A stretch of DNA of 27,786 bases from the NCBI GenBank assembly GCA_937876995.1, contig CALEFD010000071.1:1-27786 (forward strand), read 5' to 3'. The notes beneath the pieces were generated by a model that searched no databases, was not told the origin of the DNA, and saw only the letters and a program-made list of their open reading frames with translations. Positions 16,827 through 24,509 of the stretch are shown piece after piece. Position 1 is the first letter of the stretch, and each line of letters begins with the position of its first letter. Source of the stretch: an uncultured Bacteroidales bacterium. GTDB taxonomy: Bacteria > Bacteroidota > Bacteroidia > Bacteroidales > Bacteroidaceae. A program made the position numbers and the translations under genes.

Positions 16827-17844
16827 AAAGCATTATATAGTTCTGCTAGCTGCCATTATGTTACTTGTGGTATCGTGTGTTCCTGAAAATGAATTTGAGA
16901 ATACACCAAAAGGTAATCTTAATGCACTTTGGACTATAATAGACGAACGTTACTGTTTCCTGGATTATAAGAATGAAAAATATGGACTGGATTGGGATAA
17001 AGTTCGTAAAAAATACTCTTCCAGATTGACATCAGATGTAAATAACATTGGGCTTTTTGAGATTCTTACAGATATGTTGTCCGAACTGCGCGATGGACAT
17101 GTTAATCTCTATTATACCGCCGATGTAGGCAGATACTGGTCATGGAAAGATGATTATCCGGCCAACTTCGATATGAAACTTGTAGAGAAGTATCTGGGTA
17201 CAGATTACAAAATAAGCAGTGGCATATATTATAAGATATTGGACGACAATATAGGCTATCTTTATGTTGGTGATTTTAGTAATACTATAGGCGAATCTTC
17301 GCTTGATGCTATTATCAGTATGCTATCTGTATGTAACGGATTGATAATAGATGTACGCGATAATGGTGGTGGCAGTGTGGAGAATGCCAGGACTTTAGCT
17401 TCACGTTTTACAAATAAAGATCTGTTTGTAGGCTATATAATGCACAAAACAGGTCCGGGACATTCTGAATTTTCCGAACCTGAAAAACGCTACATAGAGA
17501 CAAATAAATACCATCTTAGATGGCAGAAACCTGTAGTGGTTTTGGCAAATCGCGGTTCATACAGTGCAACAAATTCTTTTGTAAGCGATATGAAGTGTTT
17601 GCCTTTGGTAACAGTTATGGGCGATGTTACAGGTGGTGGCTCGGGTATGCCTATGTCATCGGCTTTGCCAAATGGCTGGTCTGTCCGCTTTTCGGCAAGC
17701 CCTATGCTTGATGCAGATGGAAATCATATAGAATTTGGTGTGGAACCAGATATCGCTGTCTCTCTGGATAAAGAGGCTGCATGTAATGGCATAGATTCCA
17801 TAATTGAAGCTGCCCGCAACTACCTCAATTCTTTATTGAAATAG
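16816..17844 (+). CDS. S41-family (tail-specific/tricorn-like) peptidase, lipoprotein
   Basis: A 342-residue protein with a lipoprotein signal (lipobox VVSC, Cys21). Residues about 34-100 form the N-terminal helical region ending in LRDGH (91-95). The S41 core follows: GYLYVGDF, GLIIDVRDNGGG (175-186), and VVLANRGSYSATNSFV (241-256), where Ser250 is the expected nucleophile. The GDVTGGGSGMP loop, where C-terminal processing proteases carry the catalytic lysine (TxGKG), has glycine here. The His of DGH suggests a tricorn-like Ser/His arrangement, or an altered site. There is no PDZ domain. Third gene of the parC operon; a hairpin follows. Confidence 0.87.
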   Translation: MVSKKHYIVLLAAIMLLVVSCVPENEFENTPKGNLNALWTIIDERYCFLDYKNEKYGLDWDKVRKKYSSRLTSDVNNIGLFEILTDMLSELRDGHVNLYYTADVGRYWSWKDDYPANFDMKLVEKYLGTDYKISSGIYYKILDDNIGYLYVGDFSNTIGESSLDAIISMLSVCNGLIIDVRDNGGGSVENARTLASRFTNKDLFVGYIMHKTGPGHSEFSEPEKRYIETNKYHLRWQKPVVVLANRGSYSATNSFVSDMKCLPLVTVMGDVTGGGSGMPMSSALPNGWSVRFSASPMLDADGNHIEFGVEPDIAVSLDKEAACNGIDSIIEAARNYLNSLLK

Positions 17845-17870
17845 ATGTTACATGTTGTGTAATATAATAG

Positions 17871-17902
17871 GCGGGGCGAATTTATATTCAAATCCGCCCC
17901 GC
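17871..17902. terminator. GC-rich hairpin between convergent operons
   Basis: A 13-position stem GCGGGGCGAATTT / AAATCCGCCCCGC (one A-C mismatch) with a 6-nt loop. There is no T tract on the plus side, so it is not a classical terminator, but its place between the S41 gene and the oppositely oriented lipoprotein gene suggests it ends one or both transcripts. Confidence 0.6.
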
Positions 17903-17963
17903 ATGGATTCTGAACTTGTATAATTCAATCTCCTGAGTTGTATGTGGTTCTATAAAATTTGCT

Positions 17964-18962
17964 TTATAATGGGTTGTGCGTTATCTCTCCACTTGCTGAA
18001 GAGCCACCATTTGTTGATATGTCAAATGATGTTCCATTCCATGAGATTCCGATGCTGATGCCAAAGCCGTGCGCGTACGCGTACGCGAATTTATGATAGT
18101 TGGATACATTTATGTCTCCTGCTATTGTATGCATTTTTGCTGAACATCTCCAACCTAATTTTCCTTCCGATTCAGGAATATTGTTTGCTCTTATAAGTGT
18201 ATTTGAGCTATTAAATTCAGATATTGAAAAGATTCTGTATCTCCACAATAAACCGCCATAAATATTGTGCTCTGAATCAGACATATCAGTTATTATGACT
18301 TTATTATTACCACCTCCTTCAGTAAAGGTAATACAGCTATTACGTGGAATTGAAAGTGCTTGTTGTTGATAACTGTTTGCACTACCTATTGGACATACTG
18401 TCCCAATATTATCATATACTATTAAGTTTGTTTTGTCAGATATAACAGAAATGGAAGTAATATTTTTACCGTTATAATTCCATGTTGCTTCAGCAATATA
18501 CATACCGCAATGTATTAATGAATCTGCTATAGCTTTATATTCAGCAAATAAATCATAATCAACTTTCGAAACGCCTATGTAATTATCTATGTTGTCTTTG
18601 ATTTCTCCTATTTGATTAACTAAGACTCCATTCTCAATAGGCATAGCAATCGTTGCCTCATCAGAGAATATGGCTCTAATAAGTTGCGCTTTTTGTTTTT
18701 CCGATTTAATGGTGTCACAAATAATAAAATCAATTAAATCAACGGAATTCTTACCGCCAATTTGTTTAAAGGCATTACTTTGCATTGCATATTCCACCTG
18801 TTCTTCCCAGTTACTGGGCTCAATATGCTTTTGAGCAAGATTGTTAATTTGATAATCATCCGTAAGGCTAGTGAAATCTAAGTCAAGAAAGCTTGAGTTG
18901 CAAGCTGTTAGCAATGATATACTAATGAAAATCATTACTAATGAAAAATGTTCTTTCTTCAT
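17964..18962 (-). CDS. Lipoprotein of unknown function (accessory operon, last gene)
   Basis: A 332-residue protein with a clear lipoprotein signal (MKKEHFS, hydrophobic core, lipobox LLTAC with Cys21). I recognise no domain. The N-terminal half (about 45-160) looks helical, with EEQVEYAMQSNAFKQIGG; the C-terminal half is beta-like and rich in Ser/Gly/Asn, ending GGSSASGEITHNPL. Cysteines at 82, 152, 190, 210 and 273 could form periplasmic disulfides. Two D-S/T-aliphatic triplets (DTI 83-85, DSL 147-149) match the Bacteroides O-glycosylation motif but are short enough to be chance. A GC spike encodes AYAYA at 293-297. It follows the 212-residue HTH gene by 44 bp and is probably co-transcribed with it; it may be the surface component or substrate of this operon (inference). 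Confidence 0.78.
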   Translation of the reverse strand: MKKEHFSLVMIFISISLLTACNSSFLDLDFTSLTDDYQINNLAQKHIEPSNWEEQVEYAMQSNAFKQIGGKNSVDLIDFIICDTIKSEKQKAQLIRAIFSDEATIAMPIENGVLVNQIGEIKDNIDNYIGVSKVDYDLFAEYKAIADSLIHCGMYIAEATWNYNGKNITSISVISDKTNLIVYDNIGTVCPIGSANSYQQQALSIPRNSCITFTEGGGNNKVIITDMSDSEHNIYGGLLWRYRIFSISEFNSSNTLIRANNIPESEGKLGWRCSAKMHTIAGDINVSNYHKFAYAYAHGFGISIGISWNGTSFDISTNGGSSASGEITHNPL

Positions 18963-19006
18963 AAAATTTTAGTTTAATTTGTTGATAATATTGTTGATTA
19001 ATGTTA

Positions 19007-19645
19007 TTACTTGAAAAGTATTTGATATAGTTCATTAGGGATTTTTTTCTTTAAATGATATCGTCTAGACTTGATGGCGCTAGATGACCATCTGGTTATT
19101 AATTCAATCTCTTTTTGAGAATATTTAAGAATAGATAGCGCACAAAACAAATAATCGTCTTCTGATAAATTGTCAATGGCTAATTTGGATATGTGAAAGA
19201 ATATGCTACCAAAGATATAACTAATCTCAGTTCTAAGAAGCGAGTATTTGTTTTTATCAAGATAATGAGTCTCAAGGTTCTTACAAACATCCGACATCTC
19301 TTTTAAATGATTTGAATAGATTGCTCGGTTATATTCTTCAGTTGCAGTTTTAATTTCATCTTTTAGTATTTCAATGCTAAACTCTGAATCTGGGATGTTC
19401 ATAGTTCGGTGCAATTGTCTTGATATTTTGATTATCAATAATATGATAGATGAAGCACTAACTAAAGCTAAAATGATGATTATAAGAATATATGTCATTT
19501 TTACTTCAGATGATATACATATATCTGGACAGGAGGCTTTGGGAACTGGAGTGATAAGTAATAATATCACTAATATAGGTACACACATATATATGATGCT
19601 CTTTAGTACTATTGCGATTATGGATTGTTGCTCGTTATTTTTCAT
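19007..19645 (-). CDS. Membrane-anchored protein with C-terminal LuxR-like HTH (short form)
   Basis: A 212-residue protein with two transmembrane segments (about 12-32 and 51-73) separated by a short loop carrying two cysteines (C39, C43). A cytoplasmic, partly coiled linker (about 76-130) and a C-terminal helix-turn-helix (about 159-203) follow, the latter with LSEDDYLFCALSILKYSQKEI and SSSAIKSRRYHLKKKI. The spacing resembles the GerE/LuxR-type HTH found at the end of many Bacteroidetes membrane regulators, without their usual TPR or sensor part. The C-terminus aligns by eye with that of the neighbour at 19656-20609, so they are probably paralogues. I infer a membrane-tethered one-component regulator. 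It begins 10 bp after its neighbour's stop. Confidence 0.65.
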   Translation of the reverse strand: MKNNEQQSIIAIVLKSIIYMCVPILVILLLITPVPKASCPDICISSEVKMTYILIIIILALVSASSIILLIIKISRQLHRTMNIPDSEFSIEILKDEIKTATEEYNRAIYSNHLKEMSDVCKNLETHYLDKNKYSLLRTEISYIFGSIFFHISKLAIDNLSEDDYLFCALSILKYSQKEIELITRWSSSAIKSRRYHLKKKIPNELYQILFK

Positions 19646-19655
19646 ATATAATTAA

Positions 19656-20609
19656 TTAAAACTGAATGTATTTGTAGCTTTTTAATATGGATCTCAGTTG
19701 TGATGTTCTATTGTGGATGGTTTTATCTGAAATATTTAGCAACTTTTGGATGACTTTGTTTGGTATTTTAAGTGTTAATAATGCCAATAAGTATCTATCA
19801 CCTTCTGATATTCGTGATTGTTTAATATGCTTCTTGAAAAATAACAATAAGTATTCTATAGAGTTGTGTATGTCTGTGTTAACTCTATTTATGGTGCAAA
19901 TATCAATACTGTTGTTTAATAATATTTGGTATATGTATTGATATGTTCCCTTTGAAATTAGGACCTTCTCTACAGTGTTTACTATATTGTAAAAATCACT
20001 CTTTTCATTATTGTATGCCTTGTTAATGTTTTTACGTAATAACCAGCAACAAACGCTGCAGATAATAAATATAAGGAGATAAATCATAAGTTTTCTGATA
20101 AACGTATAATAGCTACCGATTGAGATAGAATTGTTGGAATAATAATCGGAATCAGCACTTCTATTTATAGGTGTTGTTATTAACAATAAGGAGTCATTCT
20201 TGTGATTAATGATTTTACCTGTAGTTTTAAATACAAGAGTACAATCAATCGTATCAGAAGTTGAAAAGTTTATTGCTTCATCAAGATTAATACCATATGC
20301 GTCATAAACGTCGATAAAATCCGAGCCATTAACTATTTTAGTCTTACTGCTAATCATAGATATTCCATCATCAAATGGTTTTAACAGATTCATGTGAATG
20401 TATGTTGATTGTTTCTTTGTATTTATGTCTTTTATGGAGTAGCATATGGAATATGTACCATTGCTGTCACTATTGAAAATACTACCATTAAGGTCTGTTC
20501 CGTATCCTATTGTAACTAAATATAAAATAACTGTCACTACAGATACTGAGAGTACTAATAAGATGTTAAACAACACTTTCTTGATTGTAAATGTAATTAG
20601 CTTGCTCAT
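19656..20609 (-). CDS. Membrane-anchored regulator with periplasmic domain and C-terminal LuxR-like HTH
   Basis: A 317-residue protein. TM1 spans about 12-34, a periplasmic domain about 35-170 is rich in Ser/Asn/Asp, TM2 spans about 172-191, and a cytoplasmic helical linker leads to an HTH at about 267-311 (RISEGDRYLLALLTLKIPNK, then LLNISDKTIHNRTSQLRSIL). The (I/L)SE-x-D-x-Y-x-x-x-AL-x-x-LK pattern is shared with the 212-residue neighbour. The arrangement suggests a one-component transmembrane regulator that senses an envelope signal. The ATG overlaps the stop of the upstream O-antigen ligase-like gene by 4 bp (ATGA), so the two are translationally coupled. No kinase or receiver domain is present. 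Ligand and target genes are unknown; its own operon is the obvious candidate. Confidence 0.68.
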   Translation of the reverse strand: MSKLITFTIKKVLFNILLVLSVSVVTVILYLVTIGYGTDLNGSIFNSDSNGTYSICYSIKDINTKKQSTYIHMNLLKPFDDGISMISSKTKIVNGSDFIDVYDAYGINLDEAINFSTSDTIDCTLVFKTTGKIINHKNDSLLLITTPINRSADSDYYSNNSISIGSYYTFIRKLMIYLLIFIICSVCCWLLRKNINKAYNNEKSDFYNIVNTVEKVLISKGTYQYIYQILLNNSIDICTINRVNTDIHNSIEYLLLFFKKHIKQSRISEGDRYLLALLTLKIPNKVIQKLLNISDKTIHNRTSQLRSILKSYKYIQF

Positions 20610-22294
20610 AGTTTGTTATTTTCTTGTAGGTACTTATATGAATAATTTTTTATCTCTTTAGCAATGTCAGACTCTACCTTTTCAGGATAATTAATTATCA
20701 TATTAGCTACTTCTATCGCTTTTTGGGGATTTATAACCTGATAGGAGAGTAACATTTTATAAAGAGGAACAATTTTTGCCGGACACATCTTATGGCATCT
20801 TTCAAAACAAAATATAGCTTCTGTGTATTCTCCAAGTGCTAAATGATTCTCTCCTTTTAGATATGTTGTGTTATAATCGTTAATGAATGGTTCTGACTCC
20901 TCTAATATTCTATTACTACTATGATAGTTTTGTTCAAGGTTGAGCTCAGAAGTAAACTCATATATAAAGCGCGGATCTCCATTCCAAAACTTTGAAATAT
21001 CTATGTATTCTTTCGAATATATATGCTCAGTAGAGTGATCAAGCAACTTGCGATTATGTATTTGTTTCCATTTTAATTCAAACGATACATCTTTTATGGT
21101 TATAACAAATAAAATAAAACATACGATGATGTTCGCCCACTTGAAAACAAATAGCTGTTTGATATTTACAGTTTTGCTTTCTTTGCTCATTACTAAACAA
21201 TAGGCGAATATCAACCATAAAAATGGATACCTTGATGGGTATGAAAACAATGAACTTATAAATAATGCTATCATACTATGAAAATAGGGTGAACCTTTAT
21301 CGGCTGTTTTGAATAATACTATTACAAATGCAACGATAACAGTAAAATAAACCGGTCCATTTGTGATGTATGTTGCAATGAATTCATTAAAAGGATGATA
21401 TATGTTATCTAGTAAAAGTGATTCTTCAAAAGAATATAAATTGAAATTTGATGCTTGCATATCCATTAGCTTGCTTGTCAAACCATAAGGACCATATCCG
21501 AACAATGGGATTTCATTAACAGAATTTATTATATGTTTCCAAATCAATATACGTCCCTCCATTGAGGCTTGTTTTTTTAATAGCAAACTAATTAGTGTAA
21601 TTAGTGGTAAAAAAGATGTAATTATAAATAGCTGCCTTTCATTTTTTTTTGCACAGCCTATGTGTAACCACATAATAACACAGCATGCTAAGAGGCAAGT
21701 CCTGGATTTGGTTATAATGATTGCAAGAAGTGTAGCTAAAATAACGAGAGCGGTTGGTAACTTGTGCTTGTCATTTTTTACAAGCATATGAATTTGTAAG
21801 GGTAGCGTTGTTGTTAAAACCATTGCAGCGCCTGCTGGATTGTCAAAAGGTCCACTGTAAAAATTTGGTGTACTGGTCTTTAATAAACCTAAGAATTGCA
21901 TTATGATATGGATGGAAATTATAAAGCATATTGAAATTATGGCCATATCAAGAATTGGTTGCTGGCTTTTTCTTAATCTGCTAAAGGCTATAATGAGACC
22001 CAATACAGATATAGGTTGTAATAAGTTATATGTAGAGAAAGGTGCGGAAATACAAGCTCTTATAATATACCATACAGTAATCAATAATCCGATGCATATT
22101 AGATGGTTAATTCTTATATACTCGTCTTTACGGAGTAATAAACAAAAACTTACAATAGCTAATGATAAAGAAATTGTGTATTTAGATGTAGTAATAGTGG
22201 AATCGCAAAAATAACCGATAAGGGGGTTGTACACTGATAGAAAAATAATCAGTGTTGTGACAATCGCAGGTAGTAACTTTTTAGTTGTATGCAT
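20606..22294 (-). CDS. O-antigen ligase/polymerase-like membrane protein with C-terminal TPRs
   Basis: A polytopic membrane protein with about ten hydrophobic segments through residue 400 and a soluble tail. The Wzy_C/O-antigen-ligase region shows GPFDNPAGAAMVL (148-160), then GRILIWKHIINSVNEIPLFG-YGPYG (247-271) and H300-P-F-N-E, the loop residues typical of WaaL, Wzy and PglL-type enzymes that move lipid-linked glycans to an acceptor. The tail (about 476-540: YLKGENHLALGEYTEAIFCF...) fits TPR repeats. I start it at ATG 22294 (562 residues), not at the in-frame ATG at 22339, because the promoter-like box (22318-22325) lies between them and the later start gives a normal basic N-terminus. First gene of the accessory operon. 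No glycosyltransferases lie nearby; the acceptor is unknown. Confidence 0.78.
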   Translation of the reverse strand: MHTTKKLLPAIVTTLIIFLSVYNPLIGYFCDSTITTSKYTISLSLAIVSFCLLLRKDEYIRINHLICIGLLITVWYIIRACISAPFSTYNLLQPISVLGLIIAFSRLRKSQQPILDMAIISICFIISIHIIMQFLGLLKTSTPNFYSGPFDNPAGAAMVLTTTLPLQIHMLVKNDKHKLPTALVILATLLAIIITKSRTCLLACCVIMWLHIGCAKKNERQLFIITSFLPLITLISLLLKKQASMEGRILIWKHIINSVNEIPLFGYGPYGLTSKLMDMQASNFNLYSFEESLLLDNIYHPFNEFIATYITNGPVYFTVIVAFVIVLFKTADKGSPYFHSMIALFISSLFSYPSRYPFLWLIFAYCLVMSKESKTVNIKQLFVFKWANIIVCFILFVITIKDVSFELKWKQIHNRKLLDHSTEHIYSKEYIDISKFWNGDPRFIYEFTSELNLEQNYHSSNRILEESEPFINDYNTTYLKGENHLALGEYTEAIFCFERCHKMCPAKIVPLYKMLLSYQVINPQKAIEVANMIINYPEKVESDIAKEIKNYSYKYLQENNKL

Positions 22295-22317
22295 TTTCTC
22301 TTTTTTTGTTTCGAATG

Positions 22318-22325
22318 CAAAGTAA
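22318..22325 (-). promoter_or_regulatory. Candidate promoter (-7 box) of the accessory operon
   Basis: Minus strand TTACTTTG, one base off TAnnTTTG, 24 bp before the ATG at 22294. There is no clear -33. It supports the shorter start of the O-antigen ligase-like gene. Confidence 0.35.
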
Positions 22326-22351
22326 AGCAAATGCAGCAACTAAAATGCCAG

Positions 22352-22382
22352 AATTATGGTAGCAAAAACTTCCCAATTATGG
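22352..22382. repeat. Two direct AATTATGG repeats, 23-bp period, upstream of the accessory operon
   Basis: AATTATGG occurs at 22352-22359 and 22375-22382. The 23-bp spacing is about two helical turns and lies just upstream of the candidate promoter, a position that suits an activator site. It could also be chance in AT-rich DNA. Confidence 0.35.
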
Positions 22383-22401
22383 AAATTAGGCTGACTTAAT
22401 C

Positions 22402-22431
22402 AAAAAAGTGGTCAAACTTGACCACTTTTTT
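22402..22431. terminator. Perfectly symmetrical terminator after groEL
   Basis: A 30-bp near-perfect palindrome: A6-GTGGTCAA, a two-base centre, TTGACCAC-T6. It can act in both directions; here it ends groEL transcription and shields the accessory operon from read-through. Confidence 0.92.
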
Positions 22432-22457
22432 AATGATTATTTAAGATTGTGGTTTGA

Positions 22458-24089
22458 TTACATCATACCTTCCATGCCGCCCATACCCGGAGCTGCCATC
22501 ATTGGTTTTTCCTCTTTCTTTTCAACAATGATACATTCTGTTGTGAGGAACAAACCTGCTATAGAAGCTGCGTTTTCAAGAGCTACGCGAGTAACCTTTG
22601 CAGGATCTACCACACCGGCTTTCATCATATCTTCGTAACGGTCAAAACGAGCGTTGTAACCAAAATTACCTTCGCCTTCTGCAATCTTCTGAACTACTAC
22701 AGCACCCTCTTTACCTGCGTTGAATACAATCTGACGCAATGGCTCTTCAATAGCACGACGTACAATCTGGATACCTGTCTCTTCGTCGGCAGTTTCACCC
22801 TTCAAACCATCAAGTGACTTGATTGAACGGATGTAAGCTACACCGCCACCTGCAACAATACCCTCTTCAATAGCTGCGCGTGTTGCACACAGTGCATCGT
22901 CCACACGGTCTTTCTTCTCCTTCATTTCAGTTTCTGATGGAGCACCAACGTGGATAACAGCTACACCGCCTGAAAGTTTTGCAAGACGTTCCTGAAGTTT
23001 TTCCTTATCGTAATCTGATGTGGTGGTCTTAATCTGAGCCTTGATCTGAGCTGTACGAGCTTCAATCTTCTCTTTTTCGCCCTTACCATTAACAATAGTG
23101 GTGTTGTCCTTTGAGATGGTGATTTTTTCTGCTGTACCAAGCATCTCCATTGTTGCCTGTTCCAGTTTTACACCGCGCTCTTCGCTAATTACGAAACCAC
23201 CTGTAAGAACTGCAATGTCTTCCAGCATCTCTTTTCTGCGATCGCCAAAGCCCGGAGCCTTAACAGCGCAAATCTTCAAACCTGAACGCAGACGGTTTAC
23301 TACAAGTGTAGTCAGAGCTTCTGAATCTACATCTTCTGCAATAATCAACATTGGACGACCTGTCTGAACTGCCGGTTCAAGAATAGGAAGAAGGTCTTTC
23401 AAGTTTGAAATCTTCTTGTCGTGTATAAGGATAAGAGGATTTTCCATTACGCAGTTCATCTTTTCTGTATCTGTTACAAAGTATGATGACAGATAACCGC
23501 GGTCAAACTGCATACCTTCCACTACGTCAATATAAGTGTCGCGTCCTTTAGCCTCTTCAATAGTGATAACACCGTCCTTAGAAACTTTCTTCATTGCCTC
23601 TGCAATCTGCTTACCTATTTCTGCATCGTTGTTTGCAGAGATAGTGGCAACTTGTTCAATCTTATCAAAGTTGTCACCAACTTCCTGAGCCTGAGCCTTG
23701 ATGCTCTCTACAACTTTTGCAACTGCTTTGTCAATACCGCGTTTCAAATCCATTGGGTTTGCACCTGCAGTTACGTTCTTCAAACCTACGTTTACAATGC
23801 TCTGTGCAAGAACTGTAGCGGTTGTTGTACCATCACCTGCATCTTCGCCGGTCTTTGAAGCTACAGATTTAACAAGCTGAGCACCGGTGTTTTTGAATGA
23901 ATCGGCAAGTTCTACCTCTTTAGCAACGGTAACACCGTCTTTAGTAATCTGAGGTGCACCAAATTTCTTTTCAATAATTACATTTCTACCCTTAGGACCT
24001 AATGTAACCTTAACTGCATTTGCAAGTTCGTCAACACCCTGCTTCAAAAGATCGCGGGCATCTGTATTGAATAATATCTCTTTTGCCAT
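22458..24089 (-). CDS. groL: Chaperonin GroEL (Hsp60)
   Basis: A 543-residue chaperonin with all expected blocks: AKEILFNTDARDLLKQGVD at the start, VTLGPKGRNVIIEK near 28-41, DGVTVAKEVELAD near 52-64, the ATP motif AGDGTTTATVLAQ near 85-97, GGGVAYIRS near 413, and a Gly/Met-rich tail (GMGGMEGMM). It forms the 14-mer cage that refolds proteins with GroES and ATP in the cytoplasm. Normal length, nothing missing. It begins 19 bp after groES. Confidence 0.98.
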   Translation of the reverse strand: MAKEILFNTDARDLLKQGVDELANAVKVTLGPKGRNVIIEKKFGAPQITKDGVTVAKEVELADSFKNTGAQLVKSVASKTGEDAGDGTTTATVLAQSIVNVGLKNVTAGANPMDLKRGIDKAVAKVVESIKAQAQEVGDNFDKIEQVATISANNDAEIGKQIAEAMKKVSKDGVITIEEAKGRDTYIDVVEGMQFDRGYLSSYFVTDTEKMNCVMENPLILIHDKKISNLKDLLPILEPAVQTGRPMLIIAEDVDSEALTTLVVNRLRSGLKICAVKAPGFGDRRKEMLEDIAVLTGGFVISEERGVKLEQATMEMLGTAEKITISKDNTTIVNGKGEKEKIEARTAQIKAQIKTTTSDYDKEKLQERLAKLSGGVAVIHVGAPSETEMKEKKDRVDDALCATRAAIEEGIVAGGGVAYIRSIKSLDGLKGETADEETGIQIVRRAIEEPLRQIVFNAGKEGAVVVQKIAEGEGNFGYNARFDRYEDMMKAGVVDPAKVTRVALENAASIAGLFLTTECIIVEKKEEKPMMAAPGMGGMEGMM

Positions 24090-24108
24090 AATATATCCTT
24101 ATTAATAA

Positions 24109-24381
24109 TTAACCGATAACTGCCAAAACGTCACTCTGACGCATGATTAAATATTTTTCTCCCTCTATCTCAATTTCAGTACCTGCATACTTTCCGTAAA
24201 GTACCTGGTCACCCAATTTGAGTACCATTTCTTCATCTTTTGTGCCATTACCAACTGCCACAACTTCTCCCTTCAAAGGTTTCTCTTTTGCTGTGTCAGG
24301 AATAATGATTCCACCAATTGTTTTCTCTTCTGCCGGAGCAGGAAGTACCAAAACTCTGTCTGCTAATGGTTTGATATTCAT
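24109..24381 (-). CDS. groS: Co-chaperonin GroES (Hsp10)
   Basis: A 90-residue protein beginning MNIKPLADRVLVLPAPAEEK, with the mobile loop TIGGIIIPDTAKEKP (about 21-35) that docks on GroEL, and the KLGDQVLYGKYAGTEIEIEGEKYLIM core. Normal family length. It is first in the groES-groEL operon. The 128-bp upstream gap contains no CIRCE element (TTAGCACTC-N9-GAGTGCTAA), so HrcA control is not supported. Confidence 0.97.
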   Translation of the reverse strand: MNIKPLADRVLVLPAPAEEKTIGGIIIPDTAKEKPLKGEVVAVGNGTKDEEMVLKLGDQVLYGKYAGTEIEIEGEKYLIMRQSDVLAVIG

Positions 24382-24481
24382 ATTGTTTGTATTTAAAGTT
24401 TAATTATTGTCCGTTATTGTTCTCAATGCGGCATTTATCTGCCGTTCATCACTCTATCTGCGAAAAACGTGCCAAAACTAA

Positions 24482-24503
24482 AAGAGTGCCATATTGACAC
24501 TCT
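24482..24503 (-). terminator. Weak terminator-like hairpin after dacA
   Basis: On the minus strand, six pairs (AGAGTG / CACTCT, 24503-24498 with 24488-24483) and a 9-nt loop are followed by a T-rich TTTAGTTTT. It lies just past the dacA stop and before the groES leader. Short, so uncertain. Confidence 0.35.
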
Positions 24504-24509
24504 GTATTA

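Noticed and set aside
20606..22294. Start of an LPS or capsule biosynthesis locus
   Set aside because: Only the ligase/polymerase-like gene is present; neighbouring genes are regulators, a lipoprotein and groESL, with no glycosyltransferases, flippase or sugar-nucleotide enzymes.
24382..24509. CIRCE/HrcA operator or other heat-shock element before groES
   Set aside because: CACTC and GAGTG strings occur but not in the TTAGCACTC-N9-GAGTGCTAA arrangement; the small CGGCA-N6-TGCCG repeat (24429-24444) is too short to assign a role.
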